A stretch of 64,000 bases of DNA from Pelomyxa schiedti. Taxonomy: Eukaryota > Evosea > Pelobiontida > Pelomyxidae. Below are positions 34,509 through 46,280 of this stretch, piece after piece (the first letter of the stretch is position 1; each line of letters starts with the position of its first letter). Both the position numbers and the translations under genes were made by a program. The notes beneath the pieces are model-generated. The model was not told the origin of the DNA. It worked only from the letters and a program-made list of their open reading frames with translations, and made no database searches. Location: the NCBI GenBank assembly GCA_020536535.1, contig JAHLWZ010000596.1, forward strand, positions 1 through 64,000, read 5' to 3'.

Positions 34509-36699
34509 TCAAGGGGTGTTTTTCTGGGTAAAAGGAGGTGGCACGGGGACACCCGCTAGCCAGGGGTGCTGGAGTGCTTGTGCAGCGGTAGCCCGCTTGC
34601 CCTTGTCGTAGTTCATCATTGACACCATGAAGCTTGCTGCCAGGTCGGCTTCAGCTTTATCGAGCTTGTACTTCTCAAAGAGAACCTTCTCCAAGGGCCA
34701 CATCCGCAAGCTTGATATGTGCCGTAGGAACCCACGGGCATTAAAAAACTCGGAGCAGCGCCTCCCGGACACCCTCTGCGCTTGAGGGATAGGCCCAAGA
34801 AGTTCAATCATTTGTGCGAGGTGGTCTGGGATAGAGTAAATAAGAAGACATTAAGAAAAGCATAAACCAGTACCATCTTCTTTTGTGAAACTCTTAGAAG
34901 CTTTTGGTGTGAACAGAAGGTCCCCGGTAATAAGCTCGAAAACCATACAAGCCTTCAGGGTGTCAAAAGGGATAATAAAGGCTGAAAACACACCAATGAC
35001 CACATGTCCGCTGAAGTGTCCCAAGGCCCTCTGAGAATAACTTCAGGGGCTCTGTACTGTCTGGTCTGAATGTCATTTGTGAAGCGCTTGTGAATCCAAG
35101 CCCCATTCCCAAAGTCAACTATTTTAATCTACAAACACTGTCAAAAACCTCACAATGGAAGTTGGACATACATTAAATCTTGATAGGAGTTCAGGAACAG
35201 AAGCTGGAGGTGCAACAGGGCTAGCACAGGTTTCTTCGTTTGTTGCGGAGCTTGATGTAGTTTGGGTTGCTGATGCTGCACTTACATTTTTTTGAGGTAC
35301 TTTCTGAGGAGATTTTTGAGCACCTTTATTTGGTTTCGTGTTGGGGTTTTTTTTGGGAGAGTTTTGCGCCCGTTGTTGCTGTGGTGGCGCTGGGCGCTGT
35401 TGCCTTGATGGGGCTGAGGGGTCAGGTGGTTGGGTGGCTGTGGGTTCTTTTGTTGATGGGGTAGTTTCTGGCTCAGAACTGGGTGCCACCACTATGGTGG
35501 TTGTGGCAGCTGTGGTAGTTGTGGAGGTAGGTGTTGCTGAAGTAGGCAGGGAAGTTTCAGTAGCAACTTTAGCAGAACGGGTAGAAAGAGCTTCCTCGCA
35601 CACAGTAGCCGTAACTGATTGGGGTAAATGGAAATCTTGTAATTATAATTGATACTATAAATAGTTTTAAGTACTCTTGTGCAATTCTGGTTCGATTTTG
35701 GTCCATAGCAATACGTTTTCAGGTTTCAAGTCTGGGCGTCGGTAAGGTTCAAAGAGACTTCGCACTGAACTCACCAGTGTGTATCAATTTGCATGTGGTA
35801 TGCAGATAGTTCAAACCCACAAGTATCTGACGTGCAATGTACTTGACAATAGGAATAGGAATGCCCTTGTAGTGGTATAACTTGATCAAATCGAGCAAAT
35901 TACTGCCCAGAAGTTCGAACACCATACAAGTATCTTCACAGTGTGGGACAAGTATGGCCAAGTGGAACGGGATTGTGTGACATACGGACACCGTTGGGGC
36001 CATGATGCTGAAAATTGTCCAGAAGATGGCAACAACACATAGAATTCAGCGGGTCTCTATTTGTGATAACATTGAGAATCTCGATTTCATCACGAGCCGC
36101 CTCAGTGTAACGGTGTGCACTCTTGACGATCTTCATTGCCACATCTTTGTTAAGATTCCTTTAACAACCTTAGTCAATGCAGTGTTTTTTGGGGATATTA
36201 TGTACGTGTCGTGAGCCCGCCACACAGTGGAGAAGTGACCCCAGCCCACTTTGGAGACGATGGTGTAGCGACTGGAAAAAACGTCGCCCAGGGACACGGG
36301 GTGGTAGCCTCCTGCAGTAAGATTGGTTTAGATGGCAAAAAGGCAGAAAGGAACACAACCTTTCTTGTAGTCAGCAGTGCCTTCATCCTCTTCGTCCTCA
36401 GCTCCTCCGTGCTCGCCGCTTCCCTCTTCCTCATCTGGCTCCTTGTGGCTTTCACCGGAACTCTCCTCACTTTCGCTGTCACTGCCTCCTTCACTGCTCC
36501 CGCTGCCACTCCCACTCTCGCTTTCGCTCGAGCTCCCGCCGCTAGCGGAAGGGGTGTAATGTCTATTACTGTCACTGCTAGGGCTAGAACTTGGTCTGTT
36601 CTGCGGCTGCGTGTACTTGCGGTACGGCGGTTGTTTTTTCTTTGGCGGTCTGCGTTTTTTGCGCGCCTGTACGGGCAAAGAAGCTGTTGTAATGCACAC
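34509..36699 (-). CDS. SRPK-family serine/arginine protein kinase
   Basis: CMGC kinase that phosphorylates SR splicing factors. The N-terminus has basic RKKRRPPKKKQ and then a Ser/Glu/Asp-rich stretch (36560-36380). The SRPK entry GGYHPVSLGDVFSSRYTIV leads to VGWGHFSTVW (glycine loop, about 36250-36215) and VAMKIVKSAHRYTEAARDEI (catalytic Lys). CMVFELLGSNLLDLI, LIHTDLKPENVLL (across an intron, about 35790-35715), VDFGNGAWIHKRF, TRQYRAPEVILRG and LACMVFELITGDLLF are all present. A long Thr/Pro/Gln-rich spacer (35603-35124) splits the kinase lobes between the catalytic loop and DFG, the bipartite arrangement typical of SRPKs. The C-terminus ends ALQHPWLAG plus 12 residues. It converges with RAD51D 67 bp away. 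Confidence 0.88.
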
Positions 36700-36913
36700 A
36701 TTAGTACCAGTACCGTAGAATCTAACGACATACGCCTACCACCCGGTGCCTTTCGCATCTCGCTTTGGTTGGTTTTCCTTTTTTTTTTTTTAAACAACAG
36801 TGCCGATCTGCTTGACATTTTCCCCTTAAGACATGAAAGGCAACTGCAGCATCAGGAAAAAAACCAAAAACAACTAATTGCCCTGCGGCGACACCCAACG
36901 ACCGCCCGCCACA

Positions 36914-38132
36914 TGAAACGACGCCAAGTCACCATCGCGTTCTACGTCAGCCCCGCCAAGTACGCCAAGTTGGGGTGGCCGCCGATCGAGTCGCTGGCGC
37001 TGCCCGCCAACATCTCCAAGCTGCACCTGGTCGAGAGCGCGGCGGCGCTTGGGCGGCTGTCGTCCGAGGCCGAGCTCGACGTCGCGGTGGTGAAGGTCAC
37101 CGAGCTGCTGGCCGAGGCGCGGTCCGGCGACGCGTCGGCGGCCGCCGAGGTCGCCGCCCTCGAGGGGTTCTTCGCGGAACACCCGGGCATCCTGCAGATC
37201 GACAGAATCTCACTCCAGAGGCAACTTGCCCACCGCACGTTCATCGCACAGACCCTCGCCGCCCTCGACGACGTAGTCACCACGGCATGTCCATCCCTGT
37301 TCAGGCCTGACCCAAACACAAACACAACCACAACCACAACGCCTCCTCCTGGGACCGTACCAGCGACCCCGCGCATTTTCATGAGGTCGCCGCGGTGCTT
37401 TAGCCTAGAGAGCAACGACGCCCTCGCCCGTTCCGCGGAGGTGGCGGCCATGGACTTCCCGGTGATGTGCAAGCGCGACCTGGCCTGTGGCTGCCTCGAC
37501 TCCCACGTGATGGAAATCGTGCTGAGCAAAGAGGCTCTCCCAATGGTATCCACAAAGGCCCCCCTTCTGGTCCAGGAATACATCAACCACGACTCTGTAT
37601 TGACCAAGGTGTTTGCAATTGGGCCCCATGTCTTCACCCAGACTCGTCCTTCCCTTCCCAATTTCTCCAACACCGCCATTGGAACCGGAACCGAGGGTGG
37701 AACCCAGCCGCTTGCACCACTTTTATTTGACAACACACGCCCTGCTGCACCACAGGTCGAGGAGTGGCGTGCTAGCCCTGCTGCGAGGTGCATGCTTCCA
37801 GACTCCAAAGGTATTGTTCATCTTCATTGAATTGATTTACTGTATCCCCCGAACTGCCTAATGCTGAACAATTTGTGTTTTGGGGTAATCTAGGTAATGC
37901 AGCACTTCAGCAGGCTCTGCCACGTGCAATTGAGGTGATGGCACAACAGCTGAGCAAGATTCTAGGGGGTGCTGCTCTATTCGGCTTTGATGTAGTCTGT
38001 GACTCTGCTGTCTCGCGTGCTGCTGTGATTGATGTGAATTACTTCCCCAGCTACAAAGTCCTTACAGCCTCTCAATTCCTTGAGAATTTAGCTGATTTTG
38101 CCTTAACACAACTTGAAGAAAGAAACTTGTAA
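36914..38132 (+). CDS. Inositol-tetrakisphosphate 1-kinase (ITPK1) family
   Basis: ATP-grasp inositol 1,3,4-trisphosphate 5/6-kinase / inositol 3,4,5,6-tetrakisphosphate 1-kinase. The start MKRRQVTIAFYVSPAKYAKL is preceded by non-family sequence, so I do not use the longer open frame beginning at 36211. Blocks: DVAVVKVTELLAEA, FFAEHPGILQIDRISLQRQL (about 37170-37225), RIFMRSPRCFSLE, FPVMCKRDLACGCLDSHVME (about 37459), PLLVQEYINHDSVLTKVFAI (about 37561), then after an 83-bp intron (37811-37893) IEVMAQQLSKILGGAALFGF, DVVCDSAVSRAAVIDVNYFP and LADFALTQLEE. The DVNYFPSYK motif holds the metal-binding Asp and Asn. About 380 residues, as usual for ITPK1. Confidence 0.88.
37811..37893 (+). other. Intron of the ITPK1 gene
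   Basis: GT at 37811 and AG at 37892-37893. Splicing joins DSK to GNAALQQALP and removes an in-frame stop. Confidence 0.75.
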
Positions 38133-38187
38133 TTAGAAAGTGGGAAAAAAAGAAAGTTACATTGTATTATCACAGACAAAATTTATT

Positions 38188-39804
38188 TTAGCAAGAGCCC
38201 GTGTGTGCCCAATCCTTCATCAGCATATCAAGTGTTGCAATAAGATTTCTCAAACCTAAAGCAAATGGTTGAGTGAAGTTAATGTTGTTGGTTGCATTAC
38301 CACGCAGAACATCATCGTCACACACTTCCCCGGGTTTAAGTATATAAGTCTTGGCAAAATCTATTATTCGGGCATCTCCTTTGGGAGAATCACTGTCACT
38401 GTCATAGATCTTTGATTTTGGAAGTTAGTACATAAAGGTTACCTTTACAATAAATCCCAAAGATGGTTTACCGCCAACATGGAAACGGAGTACATCCTAT
38501 AGTATGGAGAATCCTCAAGGCGCTTTGCAAGTGTTTTGAACTTCTCTATAAAAAGTGGCAACAAATCTAGCCTACGTGTGGTGCCGTTTTCAAAAAACTC
38601 TCCAAGACGATCCTGCTCAATATTAAGAAAATTATGTGAATTGCTTGGTATCCAGGTTACCTTGAGCTGTTCCATTGGGAGAACCCTGCCCACATATTTG
38701 TCCTGAAATCGGTAGGTGCTGGAAGCAGGCAAAAAGACCTGATTAAAATGGGTGAGCAGTAAGACTAGAATTCTGCTTGTGTACCAACATTCCACATATG
38801 CGGAAAGCCAGTGTAGAAGATGTAGAGTTGGCGCATTTGGCAATTTGCCTTTCCCTTTTTTCAAGAGAACACTCGTCTCCATGCTGTCTTGTCCCTGCAT
38901 AAGTTTAGTTAATTCTTTCACTTTTTCAATTAACGGCGAACCTAATTTTATATCTAATATTGAGGGGTGCTTATAGGCACTTGTAAGATCTGGATGTCAC
39001 AAGTTACGAGAAAAAAAGGAATGCATCCAAAATAAAAAACCTTGAATGACCAGGAACGACTGAGGAACTGAAACGAAGCAGCATAATTAGAAGTCAATAA
39101 TCACAACTTGCAAACCTTCAATATTGCGGGGAGCATGGTGACTCTGCAATTCATCAGGACTTGGTGAACTGGGAGAAGGGTGCGCGCTGGCCTCCGCATC
39201 GGGTAGTGATTGGGAACCGCAGATTGATGGTGATGTAGTAGTGGTAGGAATTTGTGTAGATGTTGATGTTGTAATAGAGGGCGAACTTTTCTCTATTGAG
39301 CTTGGAGGTACATTTGAATGAGACAGTGAATCGCTATCACTTGTTGCATCAACAGAGGCTCCAGACGAGGGCTTGTGCTTGCGACTCCAGATTAGGGACA
39401 CTGAGGAGCCAGGGTTTTCAGGCAACAGAGACTTGTCCACAACCAGTGTGCCATAGCATTTTGGTACAGCAGGAATCATCTGAGAGTGCAGCTGAATGTG
39501 CTCATATATCCCCCGTTCTCTCGTGTTGAGAGGCTTGAAAATCCTACCATCCATAAGACATGTGAATAGAGAATTCTTAAAATACACAACACACAAAAAA
39601 AAAAAAAAAAAAAAAAAATAAATAAATAAAAAATAATGGGGGAAAAAAATAGTAGAAGACAAAGAACCAAAATGCCCATTCGTTCTATTACATTCCCGGG
39701 CTGGATAATATTTCAGTGTGGCCAGCCACTTGATACTGAAAAGCCCTCACAGGGAGTGCTATATTCGCCTCCATCGGTTCTGTACACAATGCCTCGAAGT
39801 GCAT
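38188..39804 (-). CDS. Inositol polyphosphate kinase of the IPMK/IP6K family
   Basis: The start at 39804 (or the next [22 protein letters not shown]) encodes the family's N-terminal QVAGH block. After a long T-rich intron comes [20 protein letters not shown], then [13 protein letters not shown] Ser/Thr-rich insert precedes [12 protein letters not shown]. The substrate-binding motif PxxxDxKxG is [10 protein letters not shown] (about 38970). Then [52 protein letters not shown] and the catalytic [10 protein letters not shown] (about 38365-38336), ending [16 protein letters not shown]. Both diagnostic motifs are present. Whether it acts as IPMK or IP6K cannot be decided by eye. The stop lies 55 bp from the ITPK1 stop on the other strand. 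Confidence 0.85.
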
Positions 39805-39811
39805 TTTTCGC

Positions 39812-41116
39812 GTGTTGATTTTTTATGCGTTTTTCTTAGCCACTTCTGGTACGACACTTGCCTCCGTCGCTTCGCCTCCCGCACGGATCAATCGATTGGC
39901 AGAAGAAATCAATGACGAAATGGGTGTTCTCAGTCTCCAGTCGTTCATCAATTTGGAATTCCCCTTGCATGCAGTGGGGCTCGTTACTATTTAATCCTCA
40001 GAACACTGGGCCACCACCACAAACAATTGCTTTGGATATGCTGTCCTTCACGTTGTTTGAAGTTGGGGCACCACAGGCACGAGATGAAGTGCTCTTAAAG
40101 TGCATGACACATTTGACACTATGGGACCTCTCTGCTGTGGCTCCTTTTGTTTCGAGGTTTCGTTTTAGTACTAGTTTCAATAAGGTTTCGTGGAGCTAAA
40201 GTAATTTAGGAGGTGGAGGAGATGTTCCTATAATGCTACCCCGTGGAGGTACTCTTTTAATTGAAATCGAATAGCCTACTAATATTATTACCATGCACGA
40301 TACCTACTTAGAGTAGAGGCTGAGAAAAGAGGAATATCTCTCAAGCCAGGAGTAGGTGAGTTTTCACCCGGGGTGTGGAGGGAGGCTTTTCTAGAGAATA
40401 TTGTTGCGGAATACCATGACAATGGCTTGCTTTTGACGCGGGCTGTGGCCAAACTTGAACGGCTTGTCTCTCTCAGTGGCTGCTCTTTACCTGTCGCTAT
40501 GAATGCCTCCTGGAGGCAATTAATCCGTGATAGGTACTGTGTCACAGAATTGAATAGCCGCTCCGCACATGACAGATACCAGTGGCATTTGTGGGGCGAT
40601 GCAGACCTGTGTATATACCGGTTCACGCCAGAGTGTACAGTGAGTTTTGAAGTAACCCCTATTCCAAACAATGGAGTATTGAACTTGAGCATTAAACTAC
40701 TCACTCTCTCTGATGTTTGTGCATTGGCAATACTGATCACCCATCGGCGGATTTTCACAACCAACCCTAGTCTCACCCAAATTATGGAATCCCTGAGCTT
40801 GTCAAGTATCACCACACAGTACCGCACCAAGTCCGACATACTATCTCGCTTTGGCGAAGAGACAGCCGAGATTGAAAGAAAAAAGGCGCTTATGGCCGCA
40901 TACCAAGTTGACACCACCAAGAACAAAAGCAAGAAAAAGTCGTTGGTCTGGCTGGCGCACCAGCAAGTCACAGAAGAGGCCCCCGAACATGGTATGAATG
41001 ACCTTATTTATGGGGTTCTCCAAGGAACCGGCGCCGTAGTTGATGACGGAAACACCCTCGTCCTCGTGTCCCAGACCTCTCGTTACTTCTACATCTTCTA
41101 CTTCTGCACATCATGA
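39812..41116 (+). CDS. Unrecognised protein
   Basis: Open coding exons without a family I can name. The first part (about 39870-40195) reads INRLAEEINDEMGVLSLQSF, INLEFPLHAVG, then in another frame TIALDMLSFTLFEVGAPQAR and LLKCMTHLTLWDLSAVAPFV. After introns comes a 247-codon frame (from about 40373) with WREAFLENIVAEYHDNGLLL, WRQLIRDRYCVTELNSR, FTPECTVSFEVTPIPNNGVL, a Lys-rich patch (TKNKSKKKS) and the stop at 41116. The start is uncertain; it is divergent from the IPMK-family gene. Cytosolic or nuclear, no membrane segment seen. Confidence 0.45.
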
Positions 41117-41203
41117 CGAGAAACAAAACTCTTTTTTTTCCCTCTGCGCCCTCCCCGGTCTCACGGGACGCTTCCCGTTCAACAAATTAAATCGGCGAAC
41201 CGC

Positions 41204-41937
41204 GATGTACCACGAAAGGCAGGCAGGGGTGACTGGGGTTGGGACATGCGCCGTGTGCGCGTGCAACAACCTGCTTCAGAACAGGTTCTTTGACAAGGCG
41301 TCGTTCGAGGCCATTTCGCAGGGGCTGCCCGAGTCGGGCCACAGCCTCTCCCTGATCGGCAAGCGCTACTCGATCGGGTTCTACGACGCAAACGTGATCG
41401 TTGCTGCCCTGGAAATGGCAGGAATGCACTGCTCGTGGCACGACAGCAGGACACATTATATTTCCCCTGATGATATCTGCCAGTATTTTTTTTTTTTTTT
41501 TTTTTTTTTGCCCCTTTCCCCTCAACGCAGTATACGATGCAATAGAAAATGAATTAAATGTTCATAAAGAAGAAGTTATACTCAATGCTTTTTCTTCTTA
41601 CTTGCCCTCAGTAACTTCAATACAATAACACAGTGATACACCGTTTAAGGAGGCTTCCGCAGCTGACTTTGTTGGGGTTGTTATCAATGTTGGATCGCCA
41701 TCAGTGCAGTTCCAGGGGGTGTCATTCGGTGACTCAGGCAACGCCATACGGCAGGCAATGGGTATGGCGAAGCACTGGATATGCTCCAGGCCCCTGGATG
41801 GAACCTGGTTTGCATTTGACTCGACACACGCAAGCCCAGATTTAATCGGCACTGTGGAAGATGCTGCAGCATTTCTCACAGCTTGCCTTGCTTCTGAGGC
41901 AACCATCATCAAGGTATTCAGGTTGCACCAGCCGTGA
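41204..41937 (+). CDS. Josephin-domain deubiquitinase, ataxin-3-like
   Basis: Cysteine protease of the Josephin (Machado-Joseph) family. MYHERQ at the start gives the oxyanion Gln, GTCAVCACNNLLQNRF the catalytic Cys (about residue 20), then FEAISQGLP, YSIGFYDANVIVAALEMAG and CSWHDSRT. Two introns follow, the first with a T run of about 24 (41487-41510). The second fits 41612 to about 41650, joining SYLPS to EASAADFVGVVINVG. KHWICSRPLDGTWFAFDST supplies the catalytic His and an Asp in place of the usual Asn, and SPDLIGTVEDAAAFL closes the domain. No UIM is visible after it, so it is close to a bare Josephin domain (JOSD-like layout). Confidence 0.8.
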
Positions 41938-41998
41938 GTGAATGTGCAGAAACCCTGAAGTTTTCAAAATGTATATTTTTTAGAAAAAGTGAAACCCT

Positions 41999-43270
41999 CT
42001 AAAAGATTCTATAAGAAAAGAAGAGGTTCCAGTAGTCAGTTTCTGTGTCCATTGTGAAACGAGGGTCCCACTTAACAGCAATATCACCAACACGAAAACC
42101 AGTTATGCCATCATGCAGCGTCCAACACATCCCCTTCTCAAACTTATTGTGTATTGTTGAAACTATAAGGCCTGATTCCTTGCAGGGTAGTGCCCTTGTG
42201 CACGGGACACAAAGTGTTGGTGATGAAAAGTTCCCTGTGTGATAAACCGCGAACTGTGGACTATCATGCATGGGCCTAGCAAATGCATGTTGGCAGTCTC
42301 CAATTGGTGTGATCTTTAAAAGATGCGGGTACTCGTAGACCTTTTGTGTTGTGACATCCACAAGCTCGATATTAAGAATGGCATCCCTTAAAATGCCCAA
42401 GGAACCATCAGGCATCCACATCACTCCCGCTGTCTTTGTGCCGCCACAATCAAACTTCTTTGTGATCACCAAATCTTGCTTCCTGAAGCTTTCATCCAAG
42501 TCCACAAGGGTTACAAAACTGGGTCCACCAATACTAAGTGGGGCATTTATCACAACAACGAGGTCATGGCTCCGAGGCCAGAGTAAGAGTTGCAACCTGC
42601 TGACTCTTTCTTCGAACCCAGCAAAGCACAGTGGTCCCGGTTGTTGTACAGTCGTTCTCACTCCACCGCCACCACCATCGCCCACAAATTTAGTGACATG
42701 CAGCAACCCATCAGTCGCAGTCCACGCCACAAACCACCTTCTATTGCACACGAAAATTGTGGGCTGCTCAACATGGCGTCGCAAACAGAACAGAGTCGGA
42801 CCGCGGCTATTAACAGTCGAGCCGCTGCTCCAGTCCACAACCGAGAACTTGTTCTGCAGCCGGCCCCTGGCGAAAGTCATGTCACTTGTGAGCACTTCTG
42901 TGCCGTGGCCTGACACACACCCACGAAATCTGTGCCGATCAGACACCACCCAGTGGTGCCGGACCAGCCCCAGGGTCGGCGACACACCCACACACAGGAA
43001 GTAGTTCTCGCCCCTGGTGTCTTCGGTCTTGCCTACGACTGGCAGGCAGAACACCGCGACCCTCTCAGATCTGAGCACCCACGACCGCGCCCAGTACCTC
43101 ACCAGCGACGGGCACCGCGCCCACTGGACCAGCGACTGGCAGCAGAAGCTTCCAGCCAATCTCACGACCGCGGCGCAACACATCGCCATTGCCTGCGACT
43201 CGGCCGTAGTGACCGCAGGAACGCGGGGCGCGGATTGGCGCGAGCCCATAATTGGTCTTGTCTGTGTCAC
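41999..43270 (-). CDS. Unrecognised 423-residue single-exon protein
   Basis: One uninterrupted frame starting MTQTRPIMGSRQSAPRV. It has a Cys/Trp-containing N-terminal block (CCQSLVQWARCPSLVRYWAR, WVLRSERVAVFCLP) and then repeating beta-strand-like segments with Asp/Gly turns (ENYFLCVGVSPTLGLVRHHW, VCNRRWFVAWTATDGLLHV, TAGVMWMPDGSLGILRDA, NIELVDVTTQKVYEYPH) that suggest a beta-propeller. The N-terminal block may be an F-box-like or lineage-specific module. No catalytic motif recognised. It converges with the Josephin gene and is divergent from the C2-PLP gene. Confidence 0.55.
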   Translation of the reverse strand: MTQTRPIMGSRQSAPRVPAVTTAESQAMAMCCAAVVRLAGSFCCQSLVQWARCPSLVRYWARSWVLRSERVAVFCLPVVGKTEDTRGENYFLCVGVSPTLGLVRHHWVVSDRHRFRGCVSGHGTEVLTSDMTFARGRLQNKFSVVDWSSGSTVNSRGPTLFCLRRHVEQPTIFVCNRRWFVAWTATDGLLHVTKFVGDGGGGGVRTTVQQPGPLCFAGFEERVSRLQLLLWPRSHDLVVVINAPLSIGGPSFVTLVDLDESFRKQDLVITKKFDCGGTKTAGVMWMPDGSLGILRDAILNIELVDVTTQKVYEYPHLLKITPIGDCQHAFARPMHDSPQFAVYHTGNFSSPTLCVPCTRALPCKESGLIVSTIHNKFEKGMCWTLHDGITGFRVGDIAVKWDPRFTMDTETDYWNLFFSYRIF

Positions 43271-43476
43271 TCAAAAGGGAGCAGTGCGCGAAAAAACAGA
43301 TAACCGTGTCCGGCTCGGTGTTCCAAAAGAGACGCTTAGACGTATAGTGTGAAGAGCCGTCCCCGGCACAGCACCGACGTCGGCAGGATTTCGCGAAACT
43401 CAAAGTGCCACGAAAAAACCAAGCGCTGAAAACCCGGAACGCCAAATCAAAAAAAAAAAAAGGTTTATTGGCACTC

Positions 43477-46280
43477 ATGGGTACGCTCAAGGTCGACGTA
43501 ATTGAGGCCGCAGATCTTATTGCTGCTGACAGCAACGGCAAGTCCGGTAAATAGTGCTGCCTCGTTTCTTTTTTCATAGTTGCTTTGTTGGTTGGGGGTG
43601 GCATTCCTTATTATATTCTCCCTCACGAGTGCACGTAGATCCGTATGTAACACTGGGCCTTGTTGTCGATGATTCCGGCAAACTGGAGAAACAACACACC
43701 AAGATTATTTACAAAACACTGAATCCCACGGTTTGGACGTTAGTCTTGCTTCTTTGTCTAATGACGCATTTTATGAAAAGTGGAATCAATCATTTACTTT
43801 TAATGTTGATTACAAGTCTCAAGGGTTCATCTTTCGTGTTTGGGTACAATTATCCTTTTTTTCTCTCCTAAGGGCTGCTGTTAAACAGTTCCTCAGGATC
43901 ACGATATGGTAGGAACGAATGACCCACTTGGGCATGTTCTTATTGAACTTGCTTCTCTCCCAGATGAGGAACCGCAAGATATGTGGTTGACCTTGCAGGT
44001 TCCCAAGAACAATGATAATTCTTATGTTACACCTATTTTTTAGGAAGTTGAACATGGGCGTCTGCATGTTAAGATGTTGTGGACACCCAGTGCTGCAGCT
44101 CCCACTGGTTCCGCATCCAAAGGAAATATGGTTATGATGCTTCGAGACGAAACGAGGTTTATATTAGGAATGACAACATCAAGTCACTGTGATTTTTTTC
44201 AGGCGACTACGTGACGCCTACAAAGCCCTAGGAGGCAATCCTGCTGCAATCCCTGAAACTCCTCCAAACGTCGAACGATTGATTTTGAATACTGAAGTAC
44301 AAATGGAGGGCCTAACAAAGATCCAAAAGGAAGTTGTTGATACAACCAGTGAACGCCTGTCCCATCAATTGCACTCAAATAGATCGCTGACCTGGGCGGA
44401 GGTTTCTACCGGACCCCCCTTTTTTTTCTCCTAAAGGTTTCCTTATTCTCCAGACATCACTAAAAACTGCCGTTTTTGGTACTGCTGGTGGGGCTGTTGA
44501 CTGTCCCTCTGTGGAAATCCCCTTCTCCACACAGATGCCACCGGTTCCATTTGGTGCTCCAATGCGAGCTTATTTCTACGTTGGTGAAGGCTTTTTCAAC
44601 TGCGGTATCTTGTAGTCAACTTTATGTGGCCTCTAAAGCAATTTAAGCATCATATGGTGTACTTCCTATTTCAACTGTGGCATCTCTTAAAGCTTGGGAG
44701 GTCATTTCACCCTCACCTTTTTTTTTTGTTTTAACTCCATAACCACAGGAAATTATACATTCGGATCCTGTACTTTTCAGGCTCAAAACCTTCACAATAA
44801 GACTTGCTCCCTTAGTGTCAAAGGCAAGTTATGCTGTGAATTCTTTCTGCTCACATTTTGTTCCAGGTTACCACGTTTGTCCATTGTGACCCCAATGACT
44901 TCCAGTTTATCCTCAACCCAAATGCAGCAATGTCGGCTGTAATGAAGAGTATTACTTGGACTACTGGTGACCGTCTAGTTTACCTGAGCTGTGACACAGA
45001 GGCAAATAAAGCAATATATAACTGGGTCAAAGCACACCACCCTGTTGAAGTCATTGAGGTCTAATGGTTCACACACCTATATGCTTTCACACTTTAACAG
45101 ATCCAAGTTCCACTGCCTACACCAACTGCCGGGATCGCTTTTCAACTGAAAACGGAGCTAGAGGCGTTGTTGGCAAGGTATCCTTCACTCTCCATTTATT
45201 GCCTTCATAGTGCGTCAGTGGTCCTGTACCTCGAATAGCTTCATTTTCGCATGTCTCTGCGGGGGGGTACATTCTGCCAGCAAAGGAAATTGTTTCTGCT
45301 TTCCACAAGTACAAGGTAATTTCTCTAACTCAAAAGAAGACGATTGAAGAGGTTGGCTAGATCCCCGTATGTATTGATGGTAGCCAAGCTGTGGGCCAAT
45401 TTCCAATAGATATTAACACCCTAATGGCCGAGTATTACATAGGTCTATTTGAATATACTTCACCCTCACATTTTAAACATTCTTTAGGCTCTTTGGATCG
45501 ATGGTGCTACTGTCCTCTTGGGACTGCGTTCTTAGTGGCACAACCCCACTGCCAGCAAGGTCTCACAACGCTCACTGTCTCCTACAATTATGGGCACGGC
45601 TACGAGCAGGAGTTTGCATACTATGGCCTGCAAGATTTTTCGAATTGGCTCTCTGTAGGCACTGGACTCCAGTTCGTCGAGAAGGGTATACCTTTGAAAC
45701 CACTTCTATAATCTAAGTCCCTGCAGTTTGTGGAGGTTGGAGCAGGGTCTGGGACTACTGCGACCAACTGGCTCATGACGCAGTTAAGCTTCTGAAGGAG
45801 CGATGGTTCCCCTCAGGTATCATTACGATTTAGAATAAAATGTAGTAACACTGGAGCCCAAAGAGGAAAAGCCACTCTCCTATCAGAAGCATTCGGCACA
45901 CTATGGACGTATGCCAACAATTCCTCTTCCTGGTGGTGCCAATATGGACAGTGCTGTTGCAGCAGAACTTACTGCTTACATGCTTCTCAAACATAACATT
46001 TCCGCACTCTTTTTGATTCTTCCAATACGGTGTGTCTGCTGCAACAATTCCAATCTGACCCCTCTTAAAACAAAAAAAAAGAGATGTGCCCACTCTGTGT
46101 GTGCGTCTGACCTTCCAGGTTTTCAACGACCTGTATGAAGTGGATGCCTTGGCCAATGCTATATCGGCCATTAATGGGAGATACAGGTATCTAACTCACT
46201 TCCCACAATTTGTACTCACACCCAACCCCAGAGAAATTCACGTACTCAACGAGATGCCCCCTGATGTACTGTTGCCCTAA
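43477..46280 (+). CDS. C2 domain fused to class V aminotransferase-like PLP pseudoenzyme
   Basis: The start MGTLKVDVIEAADLIAADSN opens a C2 domain: GK-S/DPYVTLGLVV across the first intron, TKIIYKTLNPTW, FTFNVDYKSQGFIFRVW, DHDMVGTNDPLGHVLIEL. The Asp residues of the Ca2+ loops are kept. A spliced join (ETR to RLRDAYKALGG) carries the frame into a coiled segment (IQKEVVDTTSERLSHQL). Then a class V (isopenicillin-N-epimerase-like) PLP fold: MRAYFYVGEGFFNCG, VLPISTVASLKAWEEI, NAAMSAVMKSITWTTGDRLV, ILPAKEIVSAFHKYKIPVCI, DGSQAVGQFPID (PLP Asp), and EYYIG spliced to SLDRWCYCPLGTAFLVA. Family members have HKW where this has DRW, so the Schiff-base lysine is replaced by arginine. The 3' end is approximate. 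Confidence 0.75.

Noticed and set aside
36211-36913. Open frame continuing upstream of ITPK1 on the plus strand
   Set aside because: It lies antisense to the acidic N-terminus of the SRPK gene, has no ITPK similarity, and the ITPK family start fits the ATG at 36914.
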